Shown here: piece by piece, positions 17,501 through 25,084 of the stretch
How the letters are laid out: every line of letters begins with the position of its first letter
How positions within the stretch are numbered: the stretch's first letter is position 1
NCBI GenBank assembly: GCA_017536695.1
Contig: JAFXGX010000014.1
Coordinates: forward strand, 1 to 61,496
Direction: 5' to 3'
Origin: Bacteroidaceae bacterium
Lineage (GTDB): Bacteria > Bacteroidota > Bacteroidia > Bacteroidales > Bacteroidaceae
Length of the DNA: 61,496 nt
Position numbers and translations under genes: made by a program
The notes under the pieces: model-generated
Seen by the model: the letters and a program-made list of their open reading frames with translations, nothing else
The model's database searches: none
What the model was told of the DNA's origin: nothing

Positions 17501-17755
17501 GCGCGAGTTGCTGGTAATATGCTTGAGATGCTCAACAGAGTTGAGTGTGTTCTCCAACGGACGCGATACGTTGTTCTCGATATCCTCGGCACTCGCACCG
17601 TTGTAATATGTAAACACCATAATGGTGTTTGTCTCAATGTCCGGCATCAGGTCGATGGGGAGCTTTGAGAATGAAAAGACACCAAAAAGAGCAATCGCCA
17701 AAAAGCAGAGCGATGTCATAATCGGTTTCTTTACCGCACTTTCATATATACTCAT
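14588..17755 (-). CDS. RND efflux pump, inner-membrane permease (AcrB/MdtB type)
   Basis: The protein has 1055 residues, full length for an RND permease. The N-terminal transmembrane helix (about 12-30) is followed by a porter domain, the block of helices at about 335-500, a second large periplasmic loop, and a last helix block at about 860-1025. The proton-relay acidic pair is visible in GSVVDDAIVVLENV. The second-half hallmark GGIMLIGMVVKNGIVLID is also intact. It exports drugs or other amphiphiles with the MFP and TolC proteins encoded just upstream. Substrates cannot be read from sequence, though the overall style (PIDLMPDIETNTI) is of the HAE/MdtB-like branch rather than heavy-metal CusA. 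Confidence 0.93.
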   Translation of the reverse strand: MSIYESAVKKPIMTSLCFLAIALFGVFSFSKLPIDLMPDIETNTIMVFTYYNGASAEDIENNVSRPLENTLNSVEHLKHITSNSRENVSVITLEFEFGYDIDDLTNDVRDKLDMVASALPDDANNPIIFKFSTDMIPIMMLSVKAEESQAALYKILDDNVVNPLARIDGVGTVSISGAPEREINVYMDPAKMEAYNIPVESVSAAIGAENRNIPGGTFDIGNNTYALRVEGEFSDPKEMYDIVVGNFNGVNVFLKDVATIHDNVQERAQETYTDGQQGAMIIVQKQSGGNSVAISQSIRDALPELQKRLPSDVKIDIIVDTSENILMTVDTLSGTIMDALVFVVLVVFIFLGRWRATIIIAITIPFSLIASFIYLYATGGSINMISLSCLSIAIGSVVDDAIVVLENVTTHIERGSSPQNAAIHGTNEVGVSVMASTLTMFAVFFPLTMVTGMAGVLFKQLGWMMCIIMLISLVASLTLTPMMCAKMLKLQKKQSKIFLLIYRPIQKVLDAIDNGYAAIINWAVRHRWTVLAGCFGLFAVSLLCAKGIKSEFFPANDSARASAKIELPVGTRIDTSRDIALKLTNIWRERYGKDLKACNFTVGQADENNTFASLSDNGSHIISFNMSFVPSDQRELSIDEICDQMRADVKEFPEIAKSNISTGQGGGMGGQSMATFEIYGYDFKETDRLAKEFANEMKKSDLITQVNISRSDYQPQYRVEFDREKLAMHGLNLSTAATYIRNRYNGALATYYREDGEEYDVKVRYNPEARQSIDDIENIKLIGKNGPISLREVGKVVMNDMPPTIERKDRERIVTVDAVMAAGAALSDGVTYGQSIIEQMEIPTGIAIQVAGSYEDQQESNRDLGQLAIIILVLVFIVMASQFESLTYPFILMFSVVFALSGVLLGLFITGSNLNIMSMLGGIMLIGMVVKNGIVLIDYIMLLRERGLGIIAACVGAAKSRLRPVLMTTCTTILGMVPMAVSQGVGAEMWRPLGIAVIGGLTISTIMTMIYVPAMYSIFAANGVKNKRRRIRKQRELNEYWKEHKQEEQLKHKDK

Positions 17756-17787
17756 ATCACTAAATTTTTCTGTTGTTATTCAATGAA

Positions 17788-18816
17788 TTATTCAATAACC
17801 TCAACCTCGGCACCATCGGAAAGATAGGTCTGGCCTGCAATAACCACCTGGCTGCCGTTCTCGACGCCCGAGATGAGCTCGTAACGGTCGCCGAGACGCT
17901 GTCCCAACTCTACCTTGTTGTTCTTTACCTGGCCGTTCTCATATGTGTACACATAGTAGTCTCCGCTGCCTGCCTGTTTGATTACAGCCACGTCGGGTAC
18001 TACGACACGGCTCTTTGTACCGAAGTTGATTGTCGCTCTGCCGTACATGCCCGGGCGTACGCTTGCATCCTTGTTGTCGAGTTTTATTTCAACGGGGAAT
18101 GTGTGTGTAGCAGCGTTGATTGTGGGGTATACAATGCTTACCTTGCCGTTGAACTCCTTGTCGCCGTATGCTTCGAAGTTGAGCTTCACGTCAAGGTTCT
18201 TGTTTGTGACAGCGTAGAGTGACTCGCTTACGTTGACCTTCATCTTCACCGGTGAAATCTGCTCTACGACAAGGATTGGCTGACCGCCGTACATGTCGCC
18301 GTTGTCGTAGTTGCGCTTTGTGATGACACCGTCAATGGGGCTTACGAGAACAGTATTCTCAAGACGGTTGGCAAGGCTCTTTCTGTTTACCTCGAGCTGT
18401 GTCTTGGCGTTGTCATACTCGGCCTTTGATGCGCCACCTACCTTGTACAGTTCCTCGACGCGCTTGAAGTCGATAGTCTGGTTCTCTACCTGAAGCTTCA
18501 ACTGGTCGAGGCTGCTTGCGTCAAGGTTGACCAGCTGCTGCCCTTTCTTTACGTAGTCGCCCACCTCAACGAGAATCTTCTCGATGCGGAGCGGTGAGTT
18601 TGGGATGATGTTGTTTTTTACTTCAGCCTCAACTGTAGTAGTGTATACCTCGCTCTGCATAACCTCCTCGGCTTTTACGGTAGCAATCTTTACCTTTGGC
18701 TTTGCCTGTTCTACGGCACTTGCCTGCTGAGCACCTTCTTTCTCTGTCTCTGAGCTGCCGCATGAACTCAAGAGAGCCACAGCGAGCATTGCGATGAATG
18801 TCAGATTCTTTTTCAT
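17788..18816 (-). CDS. RND efflux periplasmic adaptor (membrane fusion protein), lipoprotein
   Basis: The protein has 342 residues, a lipoprotein signal ending in LLSSC (Cys about residue 19), then the usual order of an adaptor. A barrel-sandwich hybrid half-motif (LVEVGDYVKKGQQLVNLDAS) precedes a helical hairpin (about 110-160), the second half-motif (VLVSPIDGVITKRNYDNGDM), a beta-barrel, and a membrane-proximal domain ending SDGAEVEVIE. It bridges the RND pump and the TolC channel. It lies 32 bases upstream of the pump gene and 15 bases after the TolC gene. Confidence 0.9.
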   Translation of the reverse strand: MKKNLTFIAMLAVALLSSCGSSETEKEGAQQASAVEQAKPKVKIATVKAEEVMQSEVYTTTVEAEVKNNIIPNSPLRIEKILVEVGDYVKKGQQLVNLDASSLDQLKLQVENQTIDFKRVEELYKVGGASKAEYDNAKTQLEVNRKSLANRLENTVLVSPIDGVITKRNYDNGDMYGGQPILVVEQISPVKMKVNVSESLYAVTNKNLDVKLNFEAYGDKEFNGKVSIVYPTINAATHTFPVEIKLDNKDASVRPGMYGRATINFGTKSRVVVPDVAVIKQAGSGDYYVYTYENGQVKNNKVELGQRLGDRYELISGVENGSQVVIAGQTYLSDGAEVEVIE

Positions 18817-18831
18817 AGATATATTTTGTTT

Positions 18832-20151
18832 TTATTCTTTACCCAATACTTTGTTTAACTCTGATTTAGCTACAAGGTAGTCATAGATTGTGTTGTTGTA
18901 TGAGAGCTTTACGTTGGTGAGTGACACCTGCGAGTTTGTAAGCTCAAGGATTGTTCCGCGGCCCACGTCGTAACGCTTCTGGCTGATTTCGAGCCCCTTC
19001 TGTGCAAGTTCCACAGCATTCTTGTTGCTCTGGAGCTGCTCGGCGCTCTTTGTCATGTTGTCTATGTAGCTCTGTGCCTGCATGCCAAGCATGCGCTCAG
19101 TGTTTATTCTTGTCTCGGCAAGCTGGTACTGCTGTATCTTGTTGCTCTTCAGCTGAGTCTGGTTGCTTGCCTTGAAGATTGGAATATTAAGCGAGAGCGT
19201 CAATGATGAGGCGTTGCTCCAGTTGAACTTGTTTACCTCCCAGTTGGTGTTAGACATTGACTGGTACTGGTAGCTGCCTACCAGAGCCAATGTAGGGAGG
19301 TATGATGTCTTCATGAGCTTACGCTGTCTGCCCAGAAGCTCACCCTGCATGTCAATCTGGCGGAGTGAAGAGTTGTTGCTCAGGTCAATTTCGTTGTTTG
19401 CAGCCATTGTCATCTCGGCCTCGTGGTTCTTGAGGTTGTCATCGATTACAAGGTCAACATCTGCGGTAATGCCCATGAGCACTTTCAGTTGCAGCTTGGC
19501 AATCTCCACTGCGTTCTTGCCGCTTACGACCGATGGCCATGCGCTGTTCTTCTGTACCTCGGCGCTGATTTTGTCATATTCGCTCACTCTTCCCTGCTCA
19601 TACATTGCATTCACAATGTTGAAGTTTGTCTCGGCCAGCTTGTAGTTCTCGTTCAGCACGTTGTATGAGTCCTGTGCAAGCATCAGCTGGTAGTATGCCT
19701 TTGTAACCTGGTTCACAAGGTCAATTTTGGAACCGCGGCTCTTCTCCACAGCCAACTGCAGGTCGCTCTTGGTTAGGCTCATTGTCTGGTATACTGCAGG
19801 AGCATAGAGCGGCAATGATACCTGAAGCGCTCCGTTCCATGTGTTGGAGTCATCCATACCCATCTTGAAGCTACCCATGCTGGTCTTTATTTCCGCAACC
19901 TTGATGTTGTAGGTCACGCTTCCTGTCAGCGATACTGTAGGGAGCAGGTTCTGCCATGCCTCAGTCTTCGATACCTCTTTCAATTCAATCTCTTTCTCTG
20001 CAACCTTCATCGTCGGGTTCTCGCTTAGTGCAAGTTCAATTGCCTTGTCGAGAGTGAGGTGCATTGTTGGTGCGGCCTCCTGAGCGTTTGCCGTAAAGGC
20101 AAACAGTGTCAGCAGCGCCATCACTGTTCTTAATCTCATTTTCAGGTTCAT
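18832..20151 (-). CDS. TolC-family outer-membrane efflux channel
   Basis: The protein has 439 residues with a signal peptide (about 1-23, ending FTANAQ). Two tandem outer-membrane-efflux-protein repeats are seen, each beginning with a helical stretch such as LDKAIELALSENPTMKVAEKEIEL. The second contains LSLNIPIFKASNQTQLKSN and a long coiled coil to the end. It forms the trimeric exit duct for the RND pump. In the operon it follows the regulator by 12 bases. Confidence 0.9.
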   Translation of the reverse strand: MNLKMRLRTVMALLTLFAFTANAQEAAPTMHLTLDKAIELALSENPTMKVAEKEIELKEVSKTEAWQNLLPTVSLTGSVTYNIKVAEIKTSMGSFKMGMDDSNTWNGALQVSLPLYAPAVYQTMSLTKSDLQLAVEKSRGSKIDLVNQVTKAYYQLMLAQDSYNVLNENYKLAETNFNIVNAMYEQGRVSEYDKISAEVQKNSAWPSVVSGKNAVEIAKLQLKVLMGITADVDLVIDDNLKNHEAEMTMAANNEIDLSNNSSLRQIDMQGELLGRQRKLMKTSYLPTLALVGSYQYQSMSNTNWEVNKFNWSNASSLTLSLNIPIFKASNQTQLKSNKIQQYQLAETRINTERMLGMQAQSYIDNMTKSAEQLQSNKNAVELAQKGLEISQKRYDVGRGTILELTNSQVSLTNVKLSYNNTIYDYLVAKSELNKVLGKE

Positions 20152-20163
20152 AATAGATGTTTA

Positions 20164-20823
20164 TTATTTTGTTATTTCGTTCTTGTTAAGGTACTCTTCA
20201 ATAATCTCCTGCCCTTTGATGGTTGATATCCCACGCAGGTAGAAAAGGATGAGTGTACGTCCCAGTTCATCGGGTGTATATCGGCTCAGTTCGTTCTTCT
20301 CATCCTTCATGTTGGCCGTGAATATTGTCTGCAGGTCGCGACGCAGGATGAAAAGAAGGATTTCAAAGTTAGCATCTTCGCGGAACAGTCCTTGTGTACG
20401 TCCCACTTCCATCCAGGCTATGAACTTCTGGTCGTTCTTGTGGTTCTTTTCATTATGCATCTTCAGTATGTCGGGGTAACGTTCAAGGTCCTTGAAGAAT
20501 CTTATATTCATATTCTTGAGGCCTTGGAAATAGAGGGTGTATAGTCCCAGAATTATGTCAAGCACGTGTTTCGCCCCACGAATCTTTATCTTTGCCTTGT
20601 CCCTCGTCCGCCTGTTATGCAACTTGAGGGTCTCGAGCAGCAACTGCTCTTTATCGGCGAAGAGTTCGTAGATAGTGCGTTTGGAAATGGATAGCGCTTG
20701 CGCTATGTCATCCATCTTGACATCCTTGATTCCTCTTTTAGCAAACATCTCCAATGCCTTCTCGACAATGATTCTGTATACCTCTTCTTTAGTATGTTCT
20801 TCTTTGGTTTTAGTGTGTTCCAT
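20164..20823 (-). CDS. TetR/AcrR-family transcriptional regulator of the efflux operon
   Basis: The protein has 219 residues from the ATG at 20823 (MEHTKTKEEH); a longer frame from 20856 reads through the promoter and is rejected. The N-terminal helix-turn-helix is clear (ALEMFAKRGIKDVKMDDIAQALSISKRTIYELFADKEQLL). The C-terminal half is a variable all-helical ligand domain. It is the first gene of the efflux operon and probably represses it, binding the imperfect palindrome that overlaps its own -33 box. Its start lies only about 2-3 bases from the predicted transcription start, so the message may be leaderless. Confidence 0.88.
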   Translation of the reverse strand: MEHTKTKEEHTKEEVYRIIVEKALEMFAKRGIKDVKMDDIAQALSISKRTIYELFADKEQLLLETLKLHNRRTRDKAKIKIRGAKHVLDIILGLYTLYFQGLKNMNIRFFKDLERYPDILKMHNEKNHKNDQKFIAWMEVGRTQGLFREDANFEILLFILRRDLQTIFTANMKDEKNELSRYTPDELGRTLILFYLRGISTIKGQEIIEEYLNKNEITK

Positions 20824-20831
20824 ATCGTTTG

Positions 20832-20873
20832 CAAAGATACTGCGAAAACTTTTCACGGCAAAAAAGTTTTTGC
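20832..20873 (-). promoter_or_regulatory. Efflux-operon promoter with overlapping TetR operator
   Basis: On the minus strand TTTG (20859-20862), a 19-base spacer and TATCTTTG (20832-20839) match the consensus exactly. An inverted repeat with 12-base arms and one mismatched pair, GCGAAAACTTTT (20842-20853) and AAAAGTTTTTGC (20862-20873), covers the -33 region and spacer. That is the expected place for a repressor site. Confidence 0.75.
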
Positions 20874-21004
20874 GATATATTGCGGAAAAATTTCAATATT
20901 AATTTTTTTTAGTGTTTGTAAATAAATCAGAACCGCGATTATGGAAAATGAAGTTTTGAAAATAAAATTCCATAGTTCATGAGCCTTTGGCATTGTGACA
21001 AAAG

Positions 21005-21036
21005 AAGCAGCGATGCACGTCAGTACATCGCTGCTT
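21005..21036 (-). terminator. Terminator after the secA-linked small gene
   Basis: AAGCAGCGATGCA and TACATCGCTGCTT form a 13-bp stem with one mismatch and a six-base loop. On the minus strand it is followed by CTTTTGTC. It lies 16 bases past the stop at 21053. Confidence 0.8.
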
Positions 21037-21052
21037 TCTATCAAGGAATGTG

Positions 21053-21487
21053 TCACTCTTCGAGCAGTTTCTTAAGAAACTCATTCATCTCCTCATCGAA
21101 ACCTTCTAGAAGCCCTTCGCTGAGTATGAGCGTGTCATCATCCACAATCAGCAGGTCTACGATATCCACACCTTCATCATCGGCAAGTACAAAGGAGTAT
21201 GGCTTCACGATGTTCAGGCTATCGAACTTGCCATTATCCTGCATCTTGACCAACAGGGTACGTAGCTCTTTCTCGAAGACTTCCTCATCATGTACTCCCT
21301 CCCACTCAATAATATGTACGCGCGCGAGGGTGTTGTCGTCATCGTCGTTGATGAGCAGCTCGCCGTTCTCGCCGTTCACATGCATGTGGAAGTCCGTTAC
21401 TCTTGTCTCTTCTGCAGTGACAAAATTCATGGTCATCCTCCCGATGGCCTCCTGTAGTCTGCTCTGTGTTTCTCTGCTAAGTGACAT
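21053..21487 (-). CDS. Conserved acidic protein of unknown function next to secA
   Basis: The protein has 144 residues, soluble, without signal peptide or membrane segment, and strongly acidic with runs such as NDDDDN and a C-terminus rich in Glu. Predicted alternation of strands and helices suggests a compact alpha/beta fold. I do not recognise a named family. It begins 33 bases after the secA stop on the same strand, with no terminator between, so it is likely co-transcribed with secA. A chaperone-like or regulatory role in export would be speculation. Confidence 0.65.
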   Translation of the reverse strand: MSLSRETQSRLQEAIGRMTMNFVTAEETRVTDFHMHVNGENGELLINDDDDNTLARVHIIEWEGVHDEEVFEKELRTLLVKMQDNGKFDSLNIVKPYSFVLADDEGVDIVDLLIVDDDTLILSEGLLEGFDEEMNEFLKKLLEE

Positions 21488-21520
21488 ATCGCTTATGTTT
21501 TATTGTTGCTTAAACTGCTT

Positions 21521-24500
21521 TTAGATATTCTTGCCGCAGCAGTTCTTGAACTTCTTGCCGCTGCCGCAAGGACATGGGTCATTGCGACCTACTGTCTTGG
21601 CCGCACGTATCGGCTCGCGCTTTGCGTTCTCGCGTGTGTCCTGGCGTGCAGCAGCCTGCTGATGCGGGTCGTTCAGGTCGACCTTTGTCTCATTGTACTG
21701 CTGCTTTGGTTTGTTGGCACCCTGTTCTGGTGCAACCGAGACATTAGCCGGCTGCTGCTCCTGTACATCAAGCTGGCAGCGTGTCAGTATCATCACGCTC
21801 TGGTCGTTGATTTTGCTTATCATCTTGTCGAACAGTGTAACCGACTCGAGTTTGAAGATGAGCAACGGGTCTTTCTGTTCGTAGCTTGCATTCTGTACCG
21901 AGTGCTTCAGCTCATCGAGGTCGCGCAAGTTCTCCTTCCATGCGTTGTCTATTGTATGGAGCAGTATGGCCTTCTCGAAACACTTGATGATTTCCTTGCC
22001 CTTGGACTCATATGCGAGTTTCACATTTACAGGAATATTGTACTTGTGGCGGCCGTCGCTTATGGGCACATACACGCTCTTGTCGTGTGTCTCGGGGCGG
22101 GTAGTGTAGAGGTACTCGAAGAACGGCAATGCCTGTGCTGCCATGCGTTCGGTGCGCTGCTTGAAGTTCGCCATTACAGCCTCGAAGCATACCTCGGCCT
22201 TCTCCTCGTTGTCCTTCTTGTTGAACTCCTGCTCGCTCAGCGGCATCTCGGTAGCCATCAGGCGGAGCATCTCCATCTTGGCATCCTCATAGAGGAAGTT
22301 CTCTACGATGTTGTAGCAACGGTCCCAGATAGTGTTTACAATGTCCATTCCTATGCGCTCTCCCATGAGTGCGTGGCGACGCTTGGTGTATACCACGGTA
22401 CGCTGCTTGTTCATCACGTCATCATACTCAAGCAGGCGTTTGCGGATGCCGAAGTTGTTTTCCTCGACCTTCTTTTGGGCACGCTCTATTGATTTTGATA
22501 TCATCGAGTGCTCAATCATGTCACCCTCCTTGAATCCCAGACGGTCAAGTGTCTTTGCAATGCGGTCAGAACCGAAGAGGCGCATGAGGTTGTCCTCGAG
22601 CGACACGAAGAATACCGATGAACCAGGGTCGCCCTGACGGCCGGCACGTCCGCGCAACTGGCGGTCGACGCGGCGCGATTCGTGGCGCTCGGTACCGATG
22701 ATGGCAAGACCGCCCGCATCGCGTACCTCCTTGCTCAGCTTGATATCGGTACCACGACCCGCCATGTTGGTGGCTATGGTAACGGTGCCCGAGAGACCCG
22801 CCTTGGCAACGATGTCCGCCTCCTTCTGGTGGAGCTTGGCGTTGAGGACGTTGTGCGGTATCTTGCGTATGGTAAGCAAACGGCTGAGGAGCTCTGAAAT
22901 CTCGACAGAAGTCGTACCCACAAGCACGGGGCGTCCCTCCTTGACAAGCTTCTCAATCTCCTCGATGACGGCATTGTACTTCTCTCGCTTTGTCCTGTAT
23001 ATGCGGTCGTTCATGTCGATGCGCGCAATCGGGCGGTTTGTCGGAATGACAACCACATCGAGCTTGTAGATGTCCCAGAACTCTCCTGCCTCCGTCTCGG
23101 CAGTACCGGTCATACCGGCAAGCTTGTGGTACATACGGAAATAGTTCTGCAACGTGATGGTTGCGAATGTCTGCGAAGCAGCCTCTACCTTCACACGCTC
23201 TTTGGCCTCGATAGCCTGGTGCAAGCCGTCAGAGTAACGGCGGCCCTCCATGATACGGCCTGTCTGCTCATCCACAATCTTTACCTGTCCGTCCTCTGTA
23301 ACTACATACTCCACGTCGCGGTCGAACATGGTGTATGCCTTGAGCAGCTGGTTTATGGTGTGTACACGCTCCGACTTGATTGCATAGTCAGTGAGCATCT
23401 GCTCCTTCTTCTCGTTCTTCTCCTCGGGAGTGAGCGTGGTGTCGCTCTCGAGCTCCGACATCTGTGTGGCGATGTCAGGGAGTACGAAGAAGTTGGGGTC
23501 TGAAGTGTTGCCCGATATCAGCTCGATACCTTTGTCTGTGAGGTCTACGCTGTTCATCTTCTCCTCGATGACAAAGTAGAGCGGCTCAATGGCCTCGGGC
23601 ATGCGGCGGTTGTTCTGCTCTATGTAGTACTCCTCGGTCTTGAGCATACCCATCTTCACGCCTTGCTCGCTGAGCAGCTTAATGAGTGGCTTGTTCTTGG
23701 GCAATGCCTTGTGGCTGCGGAAAAGGGCAAGGTAACCCTCGGCAACCTCATCCTTGTTGTCTGAATAAATCTTTGTACGTGCCTCGGCAAGCAGCTGTGT
23801 GGCCAGTCTCTTCTGCGCCTCGACAAGACGTTCCACCAACGGACGGTACTCCTCGAACATCTGGTCCTCGTTTCGTGGAACGGGACCCGAGATGATGAGC
23901 GGTGTACGTGCATCGTCAATGAGCACCGAGTCGACCTCATCGACAATGGCGTAGTTATGCTGACGCTGTACCATGTCGCTTGGCTGTACGGCCATGTTGT
24001 CACGCAGGTAGTCGAAACCGAACTCGTTGTTGGTACCGAATGTGATGTCGGCAAGGTATGCACGGCGACGTGCATCCGAGTTGGGCTGATGCTTGTCGAT
24101 GCAGTCCACGCTGAGTCCATGGAACATGTAGAGCGGTCCCATCCACTCCGAGTCGCGCTTTGCAAGGTAGTCATTCACGGTTACCACGTGTACACCGTTT
24201 CCGGTAAGTGCATTAAGGAATACCGGCAGGGTCGCAACGAGTGTCTTACCCTCTCCTGTAGCCATCTCGGCAATCTTGCCTTTATGGAGTACTGTACCGC
24301 CGAACAGCTGTACATCGTAGTGAATCATGTTCCATACGGTGTCGTTACCGCCGGCCTGCCAGTGGTTGCGGTATATCGCCTTGTCGCCGTCGATGCTTAC
24401 AAAGTCGAACTTTGCGGCAAGCTCACGGTCAAAGTCGTTGGCCGTGACAATGACGGTCTCGCTCTCGGTAAAGCGGCGTGCGCTGTCCTTCACGATTGCA

Positions 24501-24832
24501 AAAGCCTCGGGCAACGCCTCATCAAGTGCCTTGTCGAGTACCTCGAGCACCTCCTTCTCCAGCTTGTCAATCTGGTTGAAGATTGATTCTCTCTTCTCAA
24601 GTTCCGTATCCTCGATTTTTGCCTTCAGTTCTGCTATTCTTGCACGCAGTTCAGTAGCGCTGCCTTGAATCTTCTCCTTGAGCGCTGCCGATGCGGCACG
24701 CAGCTCATCGTTGCTAAGTTCTGAGATTCTGGGGTACACAGCCTTCACCTTGTTAACCCAAGGCTGAATCTCGCGCATGTCACGGCTTGCCTTGTTGCCG
24801 AAAAGTTTGCTTATAAATTCGTTAAAACCCAT
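21521..24832 (-). CDS. secA: Preprotein translocase ATPase SecA
   Basis: The protein has 1103 residues starting at [14 protein letters not shown] (24832); the longer frame from 24868 overlaps the -7 box. Motifs include [14 protein letters not shown] (Walker A), [17 protein letters not shown] (Walker B, near residue 310), the preprotein cross-linking domain between them, [12 protein letters not shown] and [13 protein letters not shown] in the second helicase lobe. The C-terminal zinc finger [17 protein letters not shown] has the Cys residues intact. The longer length than E. coli SecA reflects an insertion typical of Bacteroidetes enzymes. It drives protein export through SecYEG. Confidence 0.97.
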   Translation of the reverse strand: MGFNEFISKLFGNKASRDMREIQPWVNKVKAVYPRISELSNDELRAASAALKEKIQGSATELRARIAELKAKIEDTELEKRESIFNQIDKLEKEVLEVLDKALDEALPEAFAIVKDSARRFTESETVIVTANDFDRELAAKFDFVSIDGDKAIYRNHWQAGGNDTVWNMIHYDVQLFGGTVLHKGKIAEMATGEGKTLVATLPVFLNALTGNGVHVVTVNDYLAKRDSEWMGPLYMFHGLSVDCIDKHQPNSDARRRAYLADITFGTNNEFGFDYLRDNMAVQPSDMVQRQHNYAIVDEVDSVLIDDARTPLIISGPVPRNEDQMFEEYRPLVERLVEAQKRLATQLLAEARTKIYSDNKDEVAEGYLALFRSHKALPKNKPLIKLLSEQGVKMGMLKTEEYYIEQNNRRMPEAIEPLYFVIEEKMNSVDLTDKGIELISGNTSDPNFFVLPDIATQMSELESDTTLTPEEKNEKKEQMLTDYAIKSERVHTINQLLKAYTMFDRDVEYVVTEDGQVKIVDEQTGRIMEGRRYSDGLHQAIEAKERVKVEAASQTFATITLQNYFRMYHKLAGMTGTAETEAGEFWDIYKLDVVVIPTNRPIARIDMNDRIYRTKREKYNAVIEEIEKLVKEGRPVLVGTTSVEISELLSRLLTIRKIPHNVLNAKLHQKEADIVAKAGLSGTVTIATNMAGRGTDIKLSKEVRDAGGLAIIGTERHESRRVDRQLRGRAGRQGDPGSSVFFVSLEDNLMRLFGSDRIAKTLDRLGFKEGDMIEHSMISKSIERAQKKVEENNFGIRKRLLEYDDVMNKQRTVVYTKRRHALMGERIGMDIVNTIWDRCYNIVENFLYEDAKMEMLRLMATEMPLSEQEFNKKDNEEKAEVCFEAVMANFKQRTERMAAQALPFFEYLYTTRPETHDKSVYVPISDGRHKYNIPVNVKLAYESKGKEIIKCFEKAILLHTIDNAWKENLRDLDELKHSVQNASYEQKDPLLIFKLESVTLFDKMISKINDQSVMILTRCQLDVQEQQPANVSVAPEQGANKPKQQYNETKVDLNDPHQQAAARQDTRENAKREPIRAAKTVGRNDPCPCGSGKKFKNCCGKNI

Positions 24833-24865
24833 ATATAGTAATTCTTTTATTTTCGCATTGAAATG

Positions 24866-24873
24866 CAAAGTTA
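24866..24873 (-). promoter_or_regulatory. -7 box for secA
   Basis: On the minus strand TAACTTTG matches TAnnTTTG and lies 33 bases before the secA start. The -33 position has no clear TTTG. Confidence 0.5.
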
Positions 24874-25027
24874 GTGATAAAATACTGAAATCCTTATATA
24901 AAAAAAGGAAAAAACTCCCCTTATATTGAGGTAAATTGCAAAAACGGTGCCAAAAAAAACAGTACTGCCATTATGGCAGAGGCTATAAAACTGAAAGGTG
25001 AATACGCTTGCGGTTGAACTTTGTGTC

Positions 25028-25060
25028 AAAAGACCGAAACGCGTACGTTCCGGTCTTTTT
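25028..25060 (-). terminator. Terminator after the NPCBM-repeat gene
   Basis: AAAAGACCGAAACG and CGTTCCGGTCTTTT pair around CGTA with one mismatch, flanked by A and T runs. It lies 24 bases past the stop at 25085. Confidence 0.8.
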
Positions 25061-25084
25061 GTGTCTGTCTGGTTTTTGATGTGC

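Noticed and set aside
20824-20856. Longer N-terminus for the TetR regulator
   Set aside because: It would translate through the -7 box at 20832-20839; the ATG at 20823 opens a normal TetR N-terminus.
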